Assembly (NCBI GenBank): GCA_027624855.1 | Contig: JAQBTQ010000004.1 | Coordinates: forward strand, 57,908-121,907 | Length of the DNA: 64,000 bases | DNA from: Bacteroidota bacterium | GTDB lineage: Bacteria > Bacteroidota > Bacteroidia > Flavobacteriales_D > Sanyastnellaceae | Direction of reading: 5' to 3' | Shown here: piece after piece, positions 46,423 through 54,725 of the stretch | How the letters are laid out: every line of letters begins with the position of its first letter | Numbering within the stretch: position 1 is the stretch's first letter | The notes under the pieces: model-generated | The model's database searches: none | Told to the model about the DNA's origin: nothing | The model's input: only the letters and a program-made list of their open reading frames with translations | Program-made: the position numbers and the translations under genes

Positions 46423-46590
46423 TGCAATAAACATCAGTATGGCAAGAGCCCAATATTTCAAGGGAAATTCCAACATACCCAGGAATACGGTATTGAAGCT
46501 TCAAGGGTTACGTTTGCGTGGTTTTTTTTCTCTTGAATTCAACAAAGGGCAGAGAGAAAAGGTTAGTTAGAAAATCCCGATTTTTGTAGC

Positions 46591-47841
46591 ATGCGTGCGT
46601 TTGATGTTCCCGAGTTCTATCGATCAACGATTATATCTAGAGTGAAGCAAACTCGAAAGGTGAGCGACCCACGCAAGCAAGATTTTTCGCCCTCGTTATT
46701 GGATTTTGGTGCCGTAAAATTTGTTTTGGCAAGGCATTTTGGTTTCTGTTTTGGAGTTGAAAATGCCATTGAAATTGCCTACAAAGCGCTGCATGAAAAT
46801 CAAGGCAAGCGGATTTTTTTGCTCAGCCAAATGATACACAACCCTGAAGTGAATGCTGACTTGGAGTCTCAGGGCATAAAGTTTTTGCAGGATACAGAGG
46901 GGAACCCTTTGATTCCCATCGAATCGTTGAAGCCGGAGGATGTTGTTTTGATTCCAGCCTTTGGGACAACCCTTGAATTGGAAAAACGGCTCGAAGCACT
47001 GGGTGTGGACATTGAAACCTACAACACCACTTGCCCTTTTGTCGAAAAAGTGTGGAATCGGTCGGCTAAACTGGCGAACGAGCGCTACACCATCGTAATC
47101 CATGGAAAACCAGAGCATGAGGAAACCAGAGCGACATTCAGTCATGCGGCCAAATCGGGCCATGCATTGGTGGTCAAAAACATGAAAGAAGCGGAGCGCT
47201 TGTGTGATTACATCCAAGGCAAGAAACCCATTGAGGCATTCTGGGAAGATTTCAAAGGCAGGACATCCGATGGTTTCGATCCTGCGCAAGACTTGAAGAG
47301 GGTCGGTGTAGTCAATCAGACGACCATGTTGGCATCCGAAACGCAAGCGATCAGTGATAAGATCAAACAAGCGGTTTCATCAGTGATTGCAGACGATAAA
47401 GCTTTTGCCAATACCCGTGATACCCTTTGTTATGCAACCAATGATAATCAGCAAGCAACCCGATCCGCATTGGAAGTTGAGGGACTTGATATGGCGATTG
47501 TTGTTGGCGGCTACAACAGTTCGAACACCTCGCATCTGGTTGAATTATGCGAATCGGTGGTTCCCACTTTTTTCGTTCGAAATGAGAAGGAATTTGCGTC
47601 AGATGGTCAATTGAATCATTTTGATTGGAGAACAGGAATCCATCACCAAACCATGAATCCATGGCCGGAACATGAGGGAGATCAGGCCCCAGTCATTTTG
47701 TTGACGAGTGGAGCTTCATGTCCAGATTCGACGGTAGATCGGGTGATGCATGAAATCCTCCAACGCTATCCAGGTTCAAAGAATGTGGAAGACGTGTTAA
47801 TCGATTTTGAACAACGAATGGAGCAGAATCCTCAGGATTGA
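46591..47841 (+). CDS. ispH: 4-hydroxy-3-methylbut-2-enyl diphosphate reductase
   Basis: A 416-residue Fe-S enzyme making IPP and DMAPP, the last step of the MEP pathway. The cluster cysteines lie in HFGFCFGVENA, NTTCPFVEK and SGASCPDSTV. At about 400 residues it is of the long form (about 300 in E. coli), found in Bacteroidota and cyanobacteria. An N-terminal extension of some 40 residues precedes the FVLARHFGFCFGV core. It feeds the carotenoid genes 8 kb away through idi. Confidence 0.95.
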   Translation: MRAFDVPEFYRSTIISRVKQTRKVSDPRKQDFSPSLLDFGAVKFVLARHFGFCFGVENAIEIAYKALHENQGKRIFLLSQMIHNPEVNADLESQGIKFLQDTEGNPLIPIESLKPEDVVLIPAFGTTLELEKRLEALGVDIETYNTTCPFVEKVWNRSAKLANERYTIVIHGKPEHEETRATFSHAAKSGHALVVKNMKEAERLCDYIQGKKPIEAFWEDFKGRTSDGFDPAQDLKRVGVVNQTTMLASETQAISDKIKQAVSSVIADDKAFANTRDTLCYATNDNQQATRSALEVEGLDMAIVVGGYNSSNTSHLVELCESVVPTFFVRNEKEFASDGQLNHFDWRTGIHHQTMNPWPEHEGDQAPVILLTSGASCPDSTVDRVMHEILQRYPGSKNVEDVLIDFEQRMEQNPQD

Positions 47842-47847
47842 AGCCAT

Positions 47848-48270
47848 GTGGATTATTTTCGTTGGCTGATGCAGGCTCCCAGACTCCGTTCCATGTTTAG
47901 AAATGTTCGAACTGAACCCAAACGGTTTGAGTTCAAGTCGAGGCATTTGCCGGATTTAGACCCAAAGTGGGAGACGCGAAAGCAGCAAGTTGAAGCAGAA
48001 GTGGCCATGGAGTCGGGTGAATCGTTGGACAGTGCGGAGGGAGTCACAAGAAAGATTCGTTTCGGGCAAAGCAACCGTCGTGGACCGAACAGAGGCAAAA
48101 GCGAGACACCATCAGAGAATCCGCGACAGGCTGCGATCAAGGGGGCAAGGTTTTCGATGCTCAGAGCCGCACTGATTGCTGTTGCGTTGATTTGGTTGGC
48201 TTGGAAAGGAATTCAGTGGGTGGAACAAAGTGATTTTTCTGAAGTATTGAAATGGATTGAAAATGCATGA
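47848..48270 (+). CDS. Hypothetical protein with C-terminal membrane helix
   Basis: I do not recognise this 140-residue protein. It starts with GTG at 47848 (an ATG at 47869 is possible). The first 100 residues are basic and low in order (RRGPNRGKSETPSENPRQ), then a single hydrophobic helix (ALIAVALIWLAWKGIQWV, about residues 108-125) and a short acidic end. The N-in, single-pass layout fits a tail-anchored membrane protein. It lies between ispH (6-base gap) and mutL (8-base overlap), so it belongs to that operon. Confidence 0.55.
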   Translation: MDYFRWLMQAPRLRSMFRNVRTEPKRFEFKSRHLPDLDPKWETRKQQVEAEVAMESGESLDSAEGVTRKIRFGQSNRRGPNRGKSETPSENPRQAAIKGARFSMLRAALIAVALIWLAWKGIQWVEQSDFSEVLKWIENA

Positions 48271-50131
48271 GGTGATTCAACAACTTCCGGAAATTGTTTC
48301 CAATCAAATCGCTGCCGGTGAAGTCATCCAAAGGCCAGCGTCCGCGGTCAAGGAACTCATTGAAAATGCAGTCGATGCCGGAGCGACCCGAATTGAGGTT
48401 CGCGTGGTTGACGCCGGTCGCACCTTGATTCAAGTAACTGATGATGGGGTAGGAATGGTAGAGGCCGATGCCAAAAAGTGTTTTGATCGTCATGCCACTT
48501 CAAAAATTCGAACGGCGGATGATTTGTACTCTGTCGTTTCCAAAGGCTTTCGCGGAGAGGCTTTATCATCCATTGCATCCATCGCGCATGTTGAATTGAA
48601 GACACGTCATGCCAGCGCCAAAGAAGGATTTCAATTGAAGATGGAGGGTGGTGAAGTCACTGCGGAATTGCCCTGTGCACTGGAGAATGGAACGCAAATT
48701 TCTGTTCGACATCTTTTTTTCAATGTTCCGGCGCGTCGGAACTTTTTGAAATCCGACGCTGTGGAAATGCGGCATGTAGTTGACGAATTTCATCGGGTTG
48801 CATTGGCACATGAGGGGATTCATTTTTTACTATTCCACAACAACAACGAGTTGTTCAACCTGAAGGCTGTCTCGTCTCGAAAGCGGATAGTAGGGGTATT
48901 TGGTGCGAAATACGATGAACGATTGGTTCCGATTGAGGAGTCAACTGATGTGGTAACCATACAAGGTTTTGTGGGCAAACCAGAGTTTGCGAGAAGAACT
49001 CGGGGCGAGCAATTCCTGTTTGTCAATCAGCGTTTCATCAAACATCACGTGCTGCATCGGACCATCATGGAGGCGTATGAGGGGTTGCTGCCAAGGGATC
49101 AATTTCCATTGTATGTCTTGTTTTTGAGCATTGATCCAGCTCGCTTGGACGTCAACATTCATCCGACCAAAACGGAGATTAAATTTGATGAAGACCGGTC
49201 CATCCAATCCTTATTGCTTCCAGCAATTCGAAGAGGACTGGGTAAATATGCCGTGGCACCATCGTTGGATTTTGAGCAAGAAACGGGATTGAACATAGCG
49301 CCTTTAAGTCGAGACCGTGTGGTCGCTGAGCCTACGGTTCAAATCAACGAATCCTACAATCCATTCGATGAATCTCCTGTTGGAAATCACCCATCCTTGG
49401 GGGCGACGCGAGGGGGTGGTTTGAGACCGGGACGAGGTCAAATTGACGCTTGGAAAACGTTGTACGATAGCCACATCATGGCTGAGGATGCAGAGTCGAC
49501 GCACAGCGTTCGTTCGTCTGCTGTAGGAAATGGTCAACAAGACCTGCATGAAGCGATCGATGGGTCCTCTGCAATCCATCGCCCGCTCTTTCAATTGAAC
49601 AATCGATACATCGTTACAGCGACCAAATCGGGGTTGCTGCTCATTCATCAACATCGAGCCCATCAACGTATTTTGTATGAACAGTTGGTTCAACAGTTGG
49701 AATCACCAGAAAAAACTACCGTAACCCAACAGTTGCTTTTTCCTGCCAAGGTTGATTTGAATTCAGCTGATCAACTGTTCATTTTGGAATCAAAATCGTG
49801 GCTAGAGAAATTTGGATTGGTCCTTGAGCAATGTGATGATGGAGTTGAGGTGACGGGGTTACCAGCTGAGGGGGATGCCTCTGCAGAAAGTTTAATTCAA
49901 GCAGTTTTAGAGGAGCGCCAAGAAGAAGTAGCGGGTGTCAGCCGCGAGGAACGGGTCGCTGCTCGGCTTGCCCAGACCATGGCCATTTCAGTTGGTAAGG
50001 CACTCAAGGCAGAAGAGATGGCGGATGTCGTTGACCGCCTTTTTGGTTGCACAACGCCGGCATTTGATCCTTTTGGTAAAACGGTCATCCTTAATTTTGA
50101 CCCACAAGAATTGGAGCAACGATTTCGCTGA
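48263..50131 (+). CDS. mutL: DNA mismatch repair protein MutL, endonuclease motif degenerate
   Basis: A 622-residue mismatch repair ATPase linking MutS to downstream steps. The GHKL ATP site is complete: ELIENAVDAGAT, VTDDGVGM and SKGFRGEALSSI. In the C-terminal domain the endonuclease motif DQHAx2Ex4E reads H462-Q-H-R-A-H-Q-R, so Asp and the first Glu are lost (Glu473 remains). The other metal-binding motifs (ACK-like and CPHGRP) are also missing: GKALKAEE and CTTPAFDPFGK stand in their places. It is probably not a nicking MutL. The ATG at 48263 is preferred over a TTG six bases earlier. Confidence 0.95.
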   Translation: MHEVIQQLPEIVSNQIAAGEVIQRPASAVKELIENAVDAGATRIEVRVVDAGRTLIQVTDDGVGMVEADAKKCFDRHATSKIRTADDLYSVVSKGFRGEALSSIASIAHVELKTRHASAKEGFQLKMEGGEVTAELPCALENGTQISVRHLFFNVPARRNFLKSDAVEMRHVVDEFHRVALAHEGIHFLLFHNNNELFNLKAVSSRKRIVGVFGAKYDERLVPIEESTDVVTIQGFVGKPEFARRTRGEQFLFVNQRFIKHHVLHRTIMEAYEGLLPRDQFPLYVLFLSIDPARLDVNIHPTKTEIKFDEDRSIQSLLLPAIRRGLGKYAVAPSLDFEQETGLNIAPLSRDRVVAEPTVQINESYNPFDESPVGNHPSLGATRGGGLRPGRGQIDAWKTLYDSHIMAEDAESTHSVRSSAVGNGQQDLHEAIDGSSAIHRPLFQLNNRYIVTATKSGLLLIHQHRAHQRILYEQLVQQLESPEKTTVTQQLLFPAKVDLNSADQLFILESKSWLEKFGLVLEQCDDGVEVTGLPAEGDASAESLIQAVLEERQEEVAGVSREERVAARLAQTMAISVGKALKAEEMADVVDRLFGCTTPAFDPFGKTVILNFDPQELEQRFR

Positions 50132-50814
50132 TGATGAATAATGTACCCCCGGTCGTCAAAAACTTGATCATCATCAATGTGCTGTTCTATCTGGCGACTG
50201 TTGCCATTGGAGAGTATCAAATGCTCCATTATTTCGCTGGAACTTACCCAGGATCACCAAACTTCTATCCTTGGCAAGTCGTTTCCCATATGTTCATGCA
50301 TGGGGGAATAGGTCATTTGTTTTTCAACATGTTTGCCTTGTTCATGTTTGGAGGACAGTTGGAGCGATTGTGGGGAGGAAAAAGATTCTTGAATTATTAC
50401 ATCATCTGTGGATTGGGAGGGTTCTTTCTGCACGAGCTGGTATTTGGCTTAGAGCTCTTTAGTGAATACAATACGTTTTTCCCTGAATTCAATCGTCCGT
50501 CGCGTATGACTGAAGCAGATTGGATACGAAATCTTGATTTTGTTTTTGGCAGGGTCGTAGGGGCTTCAGGGGCGGTCTTTGGGATCTTATTGGCTTTCGG
50601 CATGTTGTTTCCCAATACGCGATTGATGCTGCTGTTTCCGCCCATTCCAATCAAGGCAAAGTATTTTGTCATTGGCTATGGGATTTTGGAATTGACTTTG
50701 GCCTTGGAAAATTCCTCAGGTGATAATGTCGCACATTTCGCGCACTTGGGGGGCATGCTGTTTGGTTACTTCGTCCTGAAACGATGGCAAAAGGAGCGCG
50801 GGACATTTTACTGA
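50131..50814 (+). CDS. Rhomboid-family intramembrane serine protease
   Basis: A 227-residue membrane protein with six predicted helices. The catalytic serine is Ser146 in GASGA; the histidine is His205 in AHLGG, and the oxyanion-side HGGIGHLFFNM is present. It cuts single-pass membrane proteins; the substrate is unknown. Its ATG overlaps the mutL stop by one base (TGATG), and a second rhomboid follows after 18 bases. The loop between helices 3 and 4 is about 25 residues longer than usual. Confidence 0.92.
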   Translation: MMNNVPPVVKNLIIINVLFYLATVAIGEYQMLHYFAGTYPGSPNFYPWQVVSHMFMHGGIGHLFFNMFALFMFGGQLERLWGGKRFLNYYIICGLGGFFLHELVFGLELFSEYNTFFPEFNRPSRMTEADWIRNLDFVFGRVVGASGAVFGILLAFGMLFPNTRLMLLFPPIPIKAKYFVIGYGILELTLALENSSGDNVAHFAHLGGMLFGYFVLKRWQKERGTFY

Positions 50815-50832
50815 ATCGAGTTTCATTGAGTG

Positions 50833-51726
50833 ATGTGGGATGATTTGAAACGACATTGGAAATCGGGTTCGATGCTGAGTCGATTGGTGTTGATCAATGT
50901 GTCGGCTTTCGTGGTCATTTTGACGCTTCAACTTTGTGGACGCCTTGGGCTTATTCCTCAGATGGATGAAGGTGTTTTTGGTTTGGCGACAACTTGGAAT
51001 TTGCAGGTGCTTCTGGCAAGGCCATGGTCCATGATTACCCACATGTTTATTCATGTGGATGTCTGGCATATGGGCGTCAATATGTTGTGGCTGTATTGGA
51101 TTGGTAGACTGTATATGGTTCAATTCGGTTCCAGACGATTGGTGAGCACTTATTTCGTAAGCGGTTTAGCAGGGTTTTTTATCTATGCACTCTTCACGAA
51201 TGTCTTTCCTGCTCTTCAGGAGGCGACTTTCGCTTATGGTGCAAGTGCTGCAGTCATGGGCGTCATGGCTGCAATGGCCACTGCTCGACCTAATTACCAA
51301 GTTCGGTTTTTCATTTTGGGTAGCCTATCGCTCAAGTATGTCGCCTTGGGCTGGGTATTGTTGGATTATTTTGCGTTAGGAAATGGTCTGAACAGCGGTG
51401 GAAACCTGGCTCACTTGGGCGGTGCGGCTTTTGGTTACCTTATGATGAAGCAGTCGCATAATGGCAGGGACTGGGTCTTGTGGTTCGAGCGATTTTTGGA
51501 TCGTTTGACCGGTTGGTTTAAGCGCGATAGAAGCACGTTCAAATCAAATTGGAGGACGGTCAAAAATAGCCGTAGCCAGCGAGCTAAATCGGACGAAGAT
51601 TATAACCTTGAGAAGACGGAAAGGCAAAAGCGCATGGATTCCATCTTGGACAAGATCTCTAAGCATGGCTACGAGAACTTGACAGCAGAAGAGAAAGATT
51701 TCTTGTTTCGACAATCCCAACAATGA
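50833..51726 (+). CDS. Second rhomboid-family intramembrane protease with cytoplasmic tail
   Basis: A 297-residue rhomboid. From the ATG at 50833 (an in-frame GTG at 50830 is an alternative), the serine is Ser138 in YGASAAVMG and the histidine His194 in GGNLAHLGGAAFGY, so the dyad is complete. The C-terminal 85 residues are a basic, charged cytoplasmic tail (RSTFKSNWRTVKNSRSQRAK), absent in the first copy. The two rhomboids differ enough in length and tail to suggest distinct substrates. It overlaps the next gene by four bases (ATGA). Confidence 0.9.
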   Translation: MWDDLKRHWKSGSMLSRLVLINVSAFVVILTLQLCGRLGLIPQMDEGVFGLATTWNLQVLLARPWSMITHMFIHVDVWHMGVNMLWLYWIGRLYMVQFGSRRLVSTYFVSGLAGFFIYALFTNVFPALQEATFAYGASAAVMGVMAAMATARPNYQVRFFILGSLSLKYVALGWVLLDYFALGNGLNSGGNLAHLGGAAFGYLMMKQSHNGRDWVLWFERFLDRLTGWFKRDRSTFKSNWRTVKNSRSQRAKSDEDYNLEKTERQKRMDSILDKISKHGYENLTAEEKDFLFRQSQQ

Positions 51727-52850
51727 GCGAATCAAGCGAGCAAAAATCGAGAAGCCGCTTGCGATGGATTGCCGCATTTTTTATTGCACTTGGCGGTATT
51801 GGAGTTTTACTTGCTGAATTCGCCGCATTCATTCCTCCTAGTCAAGCAGTTTTTTTAGCGCCGTTTGGATTGTTTTATCCTATCAGTGCATCAATGTTAA
51901 TGGTGGGGATTGCCGGTGCATTGGTTTTCAGGCGCTGGAAATGGGGAGCAGTAGGAATTGTGCTTCTCTGGATCAGTGGATCTCATTTTCTCGGAACCTT
52001 TGGCGGCTGGTCGGGAGCAAATGGCTCAAATGAAGAACAATCACTCAAAATATTGACTTGGAACGTACGACAATTCAATCGCTATGCATGGATTGAATCT
52101 CCCGGAGTGCGCGACTCCATTTTGACCTATTTGAAAGAAGAAAAAGCAGATGTGATTTGCCTTCAAGAGTGCTTCTTGGAAGAGCGAAAAATCCCTTGGA
52201 TGTCAAAGGAACGGCTCATGAAAGCGACTGGGATGAACCATTGGGCTGAAGAATTTAAGCTGGGAAGAGGCCATGACAAACTTTTTGGATTGACCGTCCT
52301 GTCTCGGTATCCCATCTTATCGGTGGATACGATTCGGTTTGATAATGATAAAAACAACAGTGCGATGCACATCGACGTTGCTTTTGACGATGACACGCTG
52401 CGTATTTTCAATCTACATTTGAGTAGCATTGGTTTCGAGGAATCAGATTATGATGCTGTGAAGCACATTGAATTGGAGTCCAGTCGCGCTCGATTGATGG
52501 AGCGTCTTTCTGTTGCTTGGATCAAGCGAGAACAGCAGGCAAATCGCGTGGTCGACCGCGTTGAATCAAGCCCATTTCGCTGCATCGTGGCCGGTGATTT
52601 CAATGACACACCGGTATCCTATACCAGTGGTGTGATGTCCCATGTGTTGCGAGATGCGTATGCTCAAGTGTGGAATCATGATGGCCCGTTCCTGGGTGCA
52701 ACGTATGCTGGTGACATTCCATTTTTGAGGATTGATCAGGTTTGGATGGATTCTTCCCTTAAGATCAAATCGTACAAGACGGGAAATGTAGCGTGGTCTG
52801 ATCACCGACCGGTTACGGTCGAGTTCTATGCAGCCAAGCGCGATCGTTGA
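51723..52850 (+). CDS. Endonuclease/exonuclease/phosphatase family protein, membrane-anchored
   Basis: A 375-residue protein with three hydrophobic helices in its first 95 residues, then an EEP domain: LKILTWNVRQFNR, ADVICLQECF, VAGDFNDTP and WSDHRPV give the metal and catalytic residues (Asn, Glu, Asp, Asn, His). The helices suggest the catalytic part lies at a membrane face; substrates in the family range from DNA to sphingomyelin and inositol phosphates. It is coupled to the rhomboid upstream and overlaps the lycopene cyclase gene tail to tail by 25 bases. Confidence 0.9.
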   Translation: MSESSEQKSRSRLRWIAAFFIALGGIGVLLAEFAAFIPPSQAVFLAPFGLFYPISASMLMVGIAGALVFRRWKWGAVGIVLLWISGSHFLGTFGGWSGANGSNEEQSLKILTWNVRQFNRYAWIESPGVRDSILTYLKEEKADVICLQECFLEERKIPWMSKERLMKATGMNHWAEEFKLGRGHDKLFGLTVLSRYPILSVDTIRFDNDKNNSAMHIDVAFDDDTLRIFNLHLSSIGFEESDYDAVKHIELESSRARLMERLSVAWIKREQQANRVVDRVESSPFRCIVAGDFNDTPVSYTSGVMSHVLRDAYAQVWNHDGPFLGATYAGDIPFLRIDQVWMDSSLKIKSYKTGNVAWSDHRPVTVEFYAAKRDR

Positions 52851-53584
52851 TCTTTTTCAATCAACCGCTCAATTCCAGCGATGTGCATGGCGATGAGCAA
52901 AAAGCCGTAGACCAAATCGTCCACGGGCATAGAAAAAATGCGCCAACCGGTATTGTGCCCAGGATGGTACCAGACAATCTGGTCCAGAATGCTCCCTGCG
53001 TCATTGTGAAGCAAAGGATACTCCCAAAATGAAAGGCCAGTTAATACGCCATTGGAAATGATGAATGGGACGAGCAAGACAAAAAACGCAAGCCACAAAT
53101 CAGCTACAAAGGCTTTGGTCCTGCGAAGCGCCCATACCAGCCAGAAAAGTGTATAAAGGCAAGTAAGGGCGATGTAGTATCGAGAATAAAATGCGATCAT
53201 CAAGCCCAAGCAAATGAGAATGGCGCTAAAATTTAGCGTGGAGTCTGCGTTTTTCAACGGATTTCGCTTCACATAATGGCGCAGTGCGAAATAGGTGAAA
53301 ACGCTTGCATATGGGATGCAAATGAAAAACAACCATTCTTCAATGGGCAGTCCCAAAAGAGATGGACCAAGCAAGTAGTCCTCATTGAATGACCATATTC
53401 CAGCTTCAGCAAACACGACATCCCAAATGATAAAGAATGCCCCAACTTTCAAATTGGTTTTGAAGAAATTCTTCCAATGCTTGTAAAACTGTACGTTTTT
53501 GTCAAAGCTCAAAATCAGGGGCAAAGCAAGGACAGCCAGATCAACGGCCAGATACAACCCTTTAAATGCGTACCATTCCTCCAT
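52826..53584 (-). CDS. Lycopene cyclase domain protein (CrtYcd type)
   Basis: A 252-residue membrane protein with two repeats of the lycopene cyclase domain, as in fused CrtYc/CrtYd. LGLPIEEWLFF and MPVDDLVYGF carry the acidic pairs expected at the active site. It should cyclise a psi end of lycopene to a beta ring. The start at 53584 overlaps the crtZ stop by one base; an upstream extension to 53671 has no family character. It is the last gene of the carotenoid operon. Confidence 0.88.
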   Translation of the reverse strand: MEEWYAFKGLYLAVDLAVLALPLILSFDKNVQFYKHWKNFFKTNLKVGAFFIIWDVVFAEAGIWSFNEDYLLGPSLLGLPIEEWLFFICIPYASVFTYFALRHYVKRNPLKNADSTLNFSAILICLGLMIAFYSRYYIALTCLYTLFWLVWALRRTKAFVADLWLAFFVLLVPFIISNGVLTGLSFWEYPLLHNDAGSILDQIVWYHPGHNTGWRIFSMPVDDLVYGFLLIAMHIAGIERLIEKDQRSRLAA

Positions 53585-54081
53585 CAAGCTTGAATTGATT
53601 GTCGTTTTGAACGCATCGCTTTGTGTGCTTCCACAAAATATTTCCAAGGTACCCAGAGCATCCCAAAGCATTCACCATGCTCTTTTCCCAGATGCTTGTG
53701 GTGCACTTTATGGGCCTTACGTATGGCCATCAAATAAACATTTTCCGTTCGTGTAAACAACTTGAATCGCTGATGGATGAAGATGTCATGCACGAGGAAA
53801 TACGCCAAACCGTAAGCGGCAATTCCCGTGCCTATCCAAACGCGAAAATCTCCTCCAGCCATGGATCCTGTGATGAAGCACCATGCACTGGGCACAGCGA
53901 AAATCAAGAAAAACGAATCGTTTTTTTCAAAAAAACCAGGTTCGTGAACATGATGGTCTTCATGGAAATACCACATGAGCCCATGCATGAGGTGTTTGTG
54001 CGCAAACCAAGCAACGCCCTCCATGGTCACAAAGGTGGCAAGAATAATGAGGGCGGGAAATAGTATGGTCAATGCGTCCAT
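53584..54081 (-). CDS. crtZ: Beta-carotene hydroxylase
   Basis: A 165-residue di-iron membrane enzyme that hydroxylates carbon 3 of beta rings. The histidine motifs are present: HKHLMH, HEDHH, HDIFIHQR and HKVHH. Four hydrophobic segments fit the fatty acid hydroxylase superfamily. It lies between cruF (13-base overlap) and the cyclase (1-base overlap). With a single cyclised end, it would give a 3-hydroxy-beta ring. Confidence 0.93.
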   Translation of the reverse strand: MDALTILFPALIILATFVTMEGVAWFAHKHLMHGLMWYFHEDHHVHEPGFFEKNDSFFLIFAVPSAWCFITGSMAGGDFRVWIGTGIAAYGLAYFLVHDIFIHQRFKLFTRTENVYLMAIRKAHKVHHKHLGKEHGECFGMLWVPWKYFVEAHKAMRSKRQSIQA

Positions 54082-54725
54082 GAGAACAAATTCAAGAAAA
54101 TGAAAAAGGCTATAAATATGGAAACAAGGATTCCTGCACCGATGTTTTCTCCTTCTGGTTTAGGCAAAAGATAGAACAAGAAAGATAAGGCCCACCAAGA
54201 TGCATAATTGAAAACCGGCACCGACCCACCAGCCCAAGCCCACCAGTCCGCTTCAATGGCAACAGGCTCGATTAACCCATCAAAAAGGGTCATCATTGTA
54301 GCGCCGATGAACGCTTGAAGTAGGGTTTGCTTGAAGCCGCGAATGTTTTGGAAAACACGGACGAAGAGTTTCAAAGTCCAAAAACGGCAACCCAATAATG
54401 AGACCCACCACAAAACACCCAAGATGAGCGGTACCCCAGCGATTTGAGGTCCTAGCGATTCACCGTAGCTGTAATCTCCAAATAGCCACCCACTTTGAAC
54501 TCCGATGATTTCGACGCCGATCCCTCCAAAGGCGGCCACAATCCAGGTCCAATGCCAACGGCTCCAATCCACCCAGAGGGCGAGTAGTCCATTGATGAAG
54601 AGGTTGACAGCAGTGAAATCCAAGAAATAACTCCCGTGCCCCAACAATATCCCGAGAATGCCGACGGCATGAAGAAAAATCATGATTCGGGGAATCCAAT
54701 CGCGTTCAAAGCTGGAAGTTCTCAT
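54069..54725 (-). CDS. cruF: CruF-type carotenoid 1,2-hydratase
   Basis: A 218-residue polytopic protein of the carotenoid biosynthesis (PF04240-type) family. FGDYSYGESLGPQIAGVPLI and FDGLIEPVAI are the recognisable stretches, and six or seven helices are visible. CruF adds water across the psi-end 1',2' double bond of gamma-carotene to give a 1'-hydroxy group. Related archaeal enzymes hydrate bisanhydrobacterioruberin. Its place beside a CrtD-like desaturase supports the first role. It overlaps crtD by four bases (ATGA). Confidence 0.82.
   Translation of the reverse strand: MRTSSFERDWIPRIMIFLHAVGILGILLGHGSYFLDFTAVNLFINGLLALWVDWSRWHWTWIVAAFGGIGVEIIGVQSGWLFGDYSYGESLGPQIAGVPLILGVLWWVSLLGCRFWTLKLFVRVFQNIRGFKQTLLQAFIGATMMTLFDGLIEPVAIEADWWAWAGGSVPVFNYASWWALSFLFYLLPKPEGENIGAGILVSIFIAFFIFLNLFSWTH

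Noticed and set aside
46390..46476. 28-residue minus-strand reading frame (MLEFPLKYWALAILMFIA...)
   Set aside because: The hydrophobic composition is suggestive of a tiny membrane protein, but it overlaps the end of a plus-strand gene and has no other support.
46696..47370. 224-residue minus-strand reading frame within ispH
   Set aside because: A shadow of the true ispH frame: antisense, without family signals, full of His and Phe.
54026..54032. GTCACAA on the plus strand within crtZ
   Set aside because: The following bases lack GTA at the matching distance, and the site lies inside a coding region.
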